Made by a program: the position numbers and the translations under genes
NCBI RefSeq assembly: GCF_024266705.1
Contig: NZ_CP100757.1
Span: 1,550,001-1,614,000, forward strand
Source of the DNA: Natrinema gelatinilyticum
GTDB lineage: Archaea > Halobacteriota > Halobacteria > Halobacteriales > Natrialbaceae
Reading direction: 5' to 3'
DNA: 64,000 bases
Part shown: piece by piece, positions 59,565-64,000 of the stretch
Layout of the letters: every line of letters begins with the position of its first letter
Numbering within the stretch: the first letter of the stretch is position 1
The notes under the pieces: model-generated
What the model saw: the letters and a program-made list of their open reading frames with translations, nothing else
The model's database searches: none
What the model was told of the DNA's origin: nothing

Positions 59565-60215
59565 TTACTCGATACCTTCCGGATACTCGACGTTCACCGT
59601 CACACGCATGGTCGATGGGAATCCCATCCGCGCGATCTCCGTCGCTTGGGCATCGGTCAGCTCCGTCGATCGCTTGATGACGTCGCGTTTCCACTCAACA
59701 TCGAGCGGGATCTCGTACTGTTGATTCGTTCCTTTCGGATACGGAACCTGTTCGCCGATCCACTCCTCGTAGCGGGAACGAAACGCCGATTCGGCGTTAC
59801 GGTTAATCTCCGCCGAAATTTCGTCGAGATCCTCGGCGAGGGTCGCGAGTTCGCCGCCTTCCGAGATCGACGTTCGAACTGCAGTCTGGAGATGCCCTTC
59901 GGGAAACAGTTCGGTCGGAATCGACACCGTCGAGTCTACGTCGTGAACGATGCTCGGCTGACCCATCTGTCCGTCGACGGGCAGTCTTACTAGCTTTCCG
60001 TCGTCGGTGACGTGTTCCGTCCGTACTTTCCGCACGCCTGCTTCCAGGACGATCCACGAGTGTTCGATCTGTCCGAAATCGCGGCGAACGGTGAGCGGCG
60101 TTTCGAGTCCCTCGTTCCAGAGGTTGATATCACCTCCGGGGGCGATCGTCTTACCGCCGTCGTACTCGCAGACGTATAGATTGGCCGCCGAAAGCTCCTG
60201 GTCTGATGAAGTCAT
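59565..60215 (-). CDS. Acidic soluble protein of unknown function
   Basis: A 216-residue protein I do not recognise. It starts MTSSDQELSAANLYVCEYDG and has GQIEHSWIVLEAGVRKVRTE (beta-rich), a helical middle SEGGELATLAEDLDEISAEI and a tail ending RVTVNVEYPEG. No membrane segment or signal is seen. The front half could be a small cupin or similar barrel, but no metal motif is visible. It lies just upstream of, and on the same strand as, ubiD copy 2 (the minus-strand order is ubiD first), 107 bp away, so a role with that decarboxylase is possible. Confidence 0.7.
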   Translation of the reverse strand: MTSSDQELSAANLYVCEYDGGKTIAPGGDINLWNEGLETPLTVRRDFGQIEHSWIVLEAGVRKVRTEHVTDDGKLVRLPVDGQMGQPSIVHDVDSTVSIPTELFPEGHLQTAVRTSISEGGELATLAEDLDEISAEINRNAESAFRSRYEEWIGEQVPYPKGTNQQYEIPLDVEWKRDVIKRSTELTDAQATEIARMGFPSTMRVTVNVEYPEGIE

Positions 60216-60322
60216 CCGTTCGGGACGTACGATGTACCCGAAGAATTAAATCGTTTTCTCTACCTCAAGCCGGTTACCGCCATACTCGTGGTCTCCGTTA
60301 TCGCATGCCGCTGGGCCGATTG

Positions 60323-61711
60323 TCAACGGGCCGGACGATTCACGTACTCGTCGAGGTCAATGTTCTTCCAGACCTCTTCGGGCGGCTCGCAGTGAGGGGG
60401 ATACTCAACGTCTAGGGGTTTGGTGGCGTCGATGAACACTTTCGTGTCGACGCCGCCGTCCGTGTTCGGCCATCCTTCCCCGGTCGTCGCGACGGGAATG
60501 AGGTCTTCGACGTACGCGTCCTTGATGAAGTTGAAATCGCGATCCGGCCGTGTCTTCATCGAAATCGCCCACCAGACGTCCGCGAGATCGCGCGGATCCT
60601 GTTCTTCGTCGACGACGACGATCGGTTTCGGGAAGTATTTTGCGGAGGCCGCCGCGATCGCCGCTTGCTTGCCGATCCCTTCGTACTCCTTTTTGACCTG
60701 AATGATCGCCACCGTTCGGCTAGCTTCTGGCGGCATGTAGACGTCAGTCACCTGCGAAACGGCGTCTTTGGCTTTCCGATAGATGTCTGCTTCCATCGGA
60801 AGTTTGCCGTGGTTGACGTGATCGATGTACGGATTGTACACGTCGTAGTAGATCGGATCTTCCCGGTGGGTAATCGCTGTAATCTCCGTGACCGGTGACT
60901 CGCGTTCCTTTCCAAGCAGGTACGTGAACTCACAGAACGGCCCTTCGCGTTCGCGGACGTTCGGGAGGACGCGGCCCTCGATGACCAACTCGGCGTTCGC
61001 GGGCACCTTGAGATCGACCGTTTCACAGTCAACCAACTGCAGCGGCTCGTCCAGTACGCCGCCGATGGCGGAGTACTCGTCGTCGATGGTGTGGACTTGG
61101 CATCCAAACACGGCCGCCGGATGGTGGCCGATGTAGGCGGCGAACTCCATCGGTTCGTCCTCTGCTTCGTGCCGACCGAGGATCGAGTACGCGTGGGTGC
61201 CCTGTGCGAAGAACACACCCGTTTTCTGCTTGTCCTTTTTCATCATCCGGTAGATGCCGGTATTGTACCGATCGTTCTCCTCGTCGTAGCAGACGAACAC
61301 CTCTCCGTCGAGGAACGGTGCCGGTTCGGCAGGCGTGTGTGTCAACAGTGGAATATCGTTCAGCGACGCGTCGTCGCCCGTTTTCACTACGTCCTTGACG
61401 GAGCCGTCGTCAACGTACTCGGGGTCGTTTCGGTTCTCGACGCGGTCGATATAGTCTTCGAGCATCTCGTCGACGTTCGAATCGATGGCTTCCGCAATCC
61501 GTCGATCGGACGCACAGACGTTGGTCAGTACTCGCCAGTTCGGGTAGCCCTCGATATTCTCGCAGAGTACGGCCGGATATTCATCTTCCTCCTGAAACTT
61601 CCGGACGAGTCCTGCGATTTCGAACTCGGGATCGACTTCTTTTTCGATACGCTCTAGCTCGTTGGGTGCTCGTTCCTCTAACCGCGCGAGGTAGCTTCGC
61701 AAATCTTTCAT
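60323..61711 (-). CDS. ubiD: UbiD-family decarboxylase, copy 2
   Basis: A 462-residue prenylated-FMN enzyme. Arg155 in YNTGIYRMMKKD and Glu256 and Glu261 in REGPFCEFTYLLG match the catalytic Arg and Glu pair. It starts MKDLRSYLARLEERAPNELE and has LNDIPLLTHTPAEPAPFLDG, then IQVKKEYEGIGKQAAIAAAS and PRDLADVWWAISMKTRPDRD. It is a different subgroup from copy 1, so the substrate should differ. ATG 61711 matches the family start; longer readings add an unrelated leader. It is divergent from the third molybdenum hydroxylase genes across 171 bp. Confidence 0.93.
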   Translation of the reverse strand: MKDLRSYLARLEERAPNELERIEKEVDPEFEIAGLVRKFQEEDEYPAVLCENIEGYPNWRVLTNVCASDRRIAEAIDSNVDEMLEDYIDRVENRNDPEYVDDGSVKDVVKTGDDASLNDIPLLTHTPAEPAPFLDGEVFVCYDEENDRYNTGIYRMMKKDKQKTGVFFAQGTHAYSILGRHEAEDEPMEFAAYIGHHPAAVFGCQVHTIDDEYSAIGGVLDEPLQLVDCETVDLKVPANAELVIEGRVLPNVREREGPFCEFTYLLGKERESPVTEITAITHREDPIYYDVYNPYIDHVNHGKLPMEADIYRKAKDAVSQVTDVYMPPEASRTVAIIQVKKEYEGIGKQAAIAAASAKYFPKPIVVVDEEQDPRDLADVWWAISMKTRPDRDFNFIKDAYVEDLIPVATTGEGWPNTDGGVDTKVFIDATKPLDVEYPPHCEPPEEVWKNIDLDEYVNRPAR

Positions 61712-61882
61712 AGTTAACTCCCTGCGTTGAGATAGCAGTTGATTGACCAGCCTATTAAGGTTTCGGTAAATACTGGTAACCCGTGTTGAAATACTAGTCG
61801 TTCGACGATCACATCTTGTCACCGGGACCGAAAACGTATTACGAATAACGCATGATAACACGTCTGACGGAGTTAGACACTC

Positions 61883-62383
61883 ATGACCGAACTAACGCTG
61901 ACGGTCAACGGAGAAGAGCACACGGTGGACGTAGATCCGGCGAAGCCATTAGCGGACGTCCTGCGTGACGACATGGGATTGAAAGGCACGAAACAGTCGT
62001 GTTCGACGGGGATCTGCGGCGCATGTACGGTGCGCATCGATGGCGAAGCGCGCAAGTCCTGCCTGCACATGGCCGGCGCCGTCGAGGGCGCAGACATTCG
62101 CACCGTCGAGGATCTCGTCGACGCCAAGACCAAGGAACTTCACCCAGTCCAGGAAGCATTTCTGGAGGAGTTCTCGTTCCAATGTGGCTTCTGTACTCCA
62201 GGCTTCCTCAACTCGACGCTCTCGCTGCTCGAGAAGAACCCGGACCCGACCGAAGAAGAGATTAAAGACGCACTGCACGGGAACATTTGCCGGTGTACAG
62301 GCTACGTCGCCATCCTTGAGGGTGTCAAAGCCGCCGCCGACAAGTACGATCCCGAACCCGAAGTCGAAGCTGCAGGTGATTAA
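61883..62383 (+). CDS. Molybdenum hydroxylase small [2Fe-2S] subunit, copy 3
   Basis: A 166-residue iron-sulfur subunit with CSTGICGACTVRIDGEARKS (first cluster, Cys next), CGFCTPG and CRCTGY. The sequence around the first cluster differs from copies 1 and 2 (CSTGICGAC against CETAKCGAC), so this is a more distant hydroxylase. Its stop codon is 2 bp before the large-subunit ATG. Unlike the other two loci, no FAD-subunit gene precedes it; one may follow outside the window. Confidence 0.94.
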   Translation: MTELTLTVNGEEHTVDVDPAKPLADVLRDDMGLKGTKQSCSTGICGACTVRIDGEARKSCLHMAGAVEGADIRTVEDLVDAKTKELHPVQEAFLEEFSFQCGFCTPGFLNSTLSLLEKNPDPTEEEIKDALHGNICRCTGYVAILEGVKAAADKYDPEPEVEAAGD

Positions 62384-62385
62384 GC

Positions 62386-64000
62386 ATGACCGAGACATAC
62401 TCGAACGATAATCCAGAGGAATTGCTGTCGGTCGTCGGAGAGAGCGTCGTCCGCGAAGACGGCTTCGAGAAGCTGACCGGGAACGCGGAGTACGCCTACG
62501 ACGTGGAGTTCCCGAACATGCTGTGGACGTCGTTCGTCAAGAGTCCGTACGCCCACGCGAGGATCGAGGACATCGATACCAGCGCGGCCGAGGAACTCGA
62601 CGGCGTTCACGCCGTCCTCACCCAGGACGACTTCCCTGACGAACGCTTCGGTGACGGCCTCCTCGATCAGACCGTACTCGCCGACGAAAAGGTGCTGTTC
62701 GAGGGCCACTACGTCGCGGTGGTGGCGGCCGAGTCGCGCCGCCTCGCCGACGAGGCGACCCAACTCGTCGACGTCGAGTACGACCAGCTCGAACCGGTCG
62801 TCGACGGCGAAGAAGCCTTCAAAACGGATCCGCCCGAGGTCATCCACCCGGACCTCTTCGAGTACGAAACCTCCGACGTCCTCCCGCCAACCCTCGTCGA
62901 GGACCGACCCAACGTCTATCAGAACTACACCGTCGGGAAAGGTGACGTCGAGGTAGGATTCGAGGAGGCCGACCGCATCTACGAGGACACCTACCGCACA
63001 TCCCCCATTCAACACGTCCCGATGGAACCGCACGTGGCCGTCGCGCGGCCGGAAGGCAACCACGAAATGACGATCTGGACGTCCTGTCAGGCCGTTCATA
63101 AGATCAAGAACATGTCCGCCCGGATCATCGACCTTCCGTCGCGAAAGCTTCGGATGGTCGAACCGTACGTCGGCGGATCGTACGGCGGCAAGGAAAGCCC
63201 ATTACTTGAGCCGATCGTCGGCCAACTCGCAAAGGCGACGAACCGACCGGTGAAGGCTGTTCATTCCCGCGAAGAGGAGTTCAAAAATGCCACGGTGAGC
63301 GGGGAGAGCCGAATTACCGTTAAAACAGGTGTGACTGAGGACGGCGACATCGTCGCCCGCGAAGTGGAGGCGCTGCTCCCCGGTGGCGCTTACACCTCCA
63401 CGGGCTTCCTGGTCGCTCGTAACTGTACGTTCGGAACGGCGAACAGCTACGACATTCCTCACCAGTACACCGAAACGTACGGCGTGTACACAAACACGCC
63501 AGTCTCTGGATCCTTCCGCGGTTTTGGCGTTCGCCAAATGCTGTTCCCGCTCGAGAGTCAGATCGACGAGATCGCCCGGGATCTCGGCATGGATCCCATC
63601 GAGTTCCGCAAGCGGAATCTGCTCGAGGAGGGCGACGTCACCGCGTTCAACGAGCGTCGCCAGCACGTCGTTTCGGAGAAATGCCTCGATATCGCTGCGG
63701 AGAAGATCGATCGGCTCGACACCTCGTCGCCCGACGACGAGACCTTATCGGGCGTCGGTATCGCGCTGGTGAACAAACACAGTCTCGCGCCGACGGCGTC
63801 GTCGGCGACGGTCAAGGTCCACCCGGACGGCTCGGTCGAACTCCGCTATTCCTCGGACGAGATCGGTCAGGGAAATACGACTGCCATGTCCCAGATCGTC
63901 GCCGAAGAATTCAGTATCGACGTCGAGGACGTCGAAATCGTGCGGGCGGACACGGACGTGACGCCGTTCGATCAGGGCTCGATTTCGAGCCGGTCGACGT
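62386..64000 (+). CDS. Molybdenum hydroxylase large (Mo-binding) subunit, copy 3, 5' part
   Basis: The first 538 codons of a large subunit that runs off the right edge. It starts MTETYSNDNPEELLSVVGES and has SVVREDGFEKLTGNAEYAYD, the MPT-binding EPYVGGSYGGKESPLLEPIV (GGSYGGK in place of GGGFG), the active-site loop SGSFRGFGVRQ, and YSSDEIGQGNTTAMSQIVAE. It uses GNAEYAYD-type N-terminal motifs and GSFRGFG, as in 4-hydroxybenzoyl-CoA reductase or nicotinate/other hydroxylases, and is clearly apart from copies 1 and 2. Without the C-terminus and catalytic Glu in view, the substrate class stays open. Confidence 0.9.
   Translation, partial: MTETYSNDNPEELLSVVGESVVREDGFEKLTGNAEYAYDVEFPNMLWTSFVKSPYAHARIEDIDTSAAEELDGVHAVLTQDDFPDERFGDGLLDQTVLADEKVLFEGHYVAVVAAESRRLADEATQLVDVEYDQLEPVVDGEEAFKTDPPEVIHPDLFEYETSDVLPPTLVEDRPNVYQNYTVGKGDVEVGFEEADRIYEDTYRTSPIQHVPMEPHVAVARPEGNHEMTIWTSCQAVHKIKNMSARIIDLPSRKLRMVEPYVGGSYGGKESPLLEPIVGQLAKATNRPVKAVHSREEEFKNATVSGESRITVKTGVTEDGDIVAREVEALLPGGAYTSTGFLVARNCTFGTANSYDIPHQYTETYGVYTNTPVSGSFRGFGVRQMLFPLESQIDEIARDLGMDPIEFRKRNLLEEGDVTAFNERRQHVVSEKCLDIAAEKIDRLDTSSPDDETLSGVGIALVNKHSLAPTASSATVKVHPDGSVELRYSSDEIGQGNTTAMSQIVAEEFSIDVEDVEIVRADTDVTPFDQGSISSRST

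Overview
The window comes from a haloarchaeon (class Halobacteria). The proteins are strongly acidic, many genes have a TATA-like box 25-30 nt before the start codon and no ribosome binding site, the solute-binding protein has a Tat lipoprotein signal, and there is an Orc1/Cdc6 initiator with haloarchaeal origin repeats, a bat-type HTH-10 regulator, F420 genes and several halobacterial insertion-sequence families (IS4/ISH8-like, IS1595, IS630, IS5/ISH1-like).

Layout. (1) 0-29 kb is a GC-rich catabolic region: a DUF2848 gene, an orphan livF, coxG, a frameshifted cofE, a sodium:solute symporter with a small partner, npdG, a three-subunit molybdenum hydroxylase (FAD, 2Fe-2S and Mo subunits), an aldehyde dehydrogenase, a livKHMG branched-chain-type ABC transporter, an ornithine cyclodeaminase-like enzyme, a FAD amine/amino-acid oxidase, a TPP enzyme, a broken CoA-transferase gene, an IclR regulator, an enoyl-CoA hydratase, a second aldehyde dehydrogenase, cofH, an F420-type luciferase-like oxidoreductase and a two-subunit CoA-transferase. 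(2) 29.5-32 kb is a replication origin: orc1/cdc6 with origin recognition boxes on both sides and an AT-rich unwinding region. (3) 32-37.3 kb is an insertion-sequence graveyard: an IS4 element nested in an IS1595 element, an intact IS630 element, IS5 and IS630 remnants and broken host genes. (4) 37.3-64 kb is a second catabolic region with lower GC and different codon use: a truncated DMT permease, a second IclR regulator, nitroreductase, a riboflavin kinase-HAD fusion, DCC and cupin proteins, MoeA and MocA, an isochorismatase-type hydrolase, a second symporter pair, a GAF/HTH-10 regulator, a second molybdenum hydroxylase, UbiD, a CoxE-like VWA protein, UbiX, a DMT permease, a cyclase-type hydrolase, a second UbiD, and the start of a third molybdenum hydroxylase that runs off the end.

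How it fits together. Three molybdenum hydroxylases, two UbiD decarboxylases, CoA-transferase, enoyl-CoA hydratase, two aldehyde dehydrogenases and several transporters suggest breakdown of (hetero)aromatic or related carboxylic acids. The window also encodes much of the supporting cofactor chemistry: MoeA/MocA for molybdopterin cofactor, UbiX for prenylated FMN, a CTP-type riboflavin kinase fused to a phosphatase for FMN, and cofH, npdG and a cofE relic for F420. The substrate cannot be named from sequence alone.

Much of the interest is in decay and rearrangement that can be reconstructed base by base: a 151-bp MITE that splits trmO and restores the frame exactly when removed, a roughly 75-bp inversion in a caiB relic, the IS-in-IS nesting, a ribK DNA-binding-domain relic, and a repeated 15-bp palindrome around the first iclR gene that looks like its operator.
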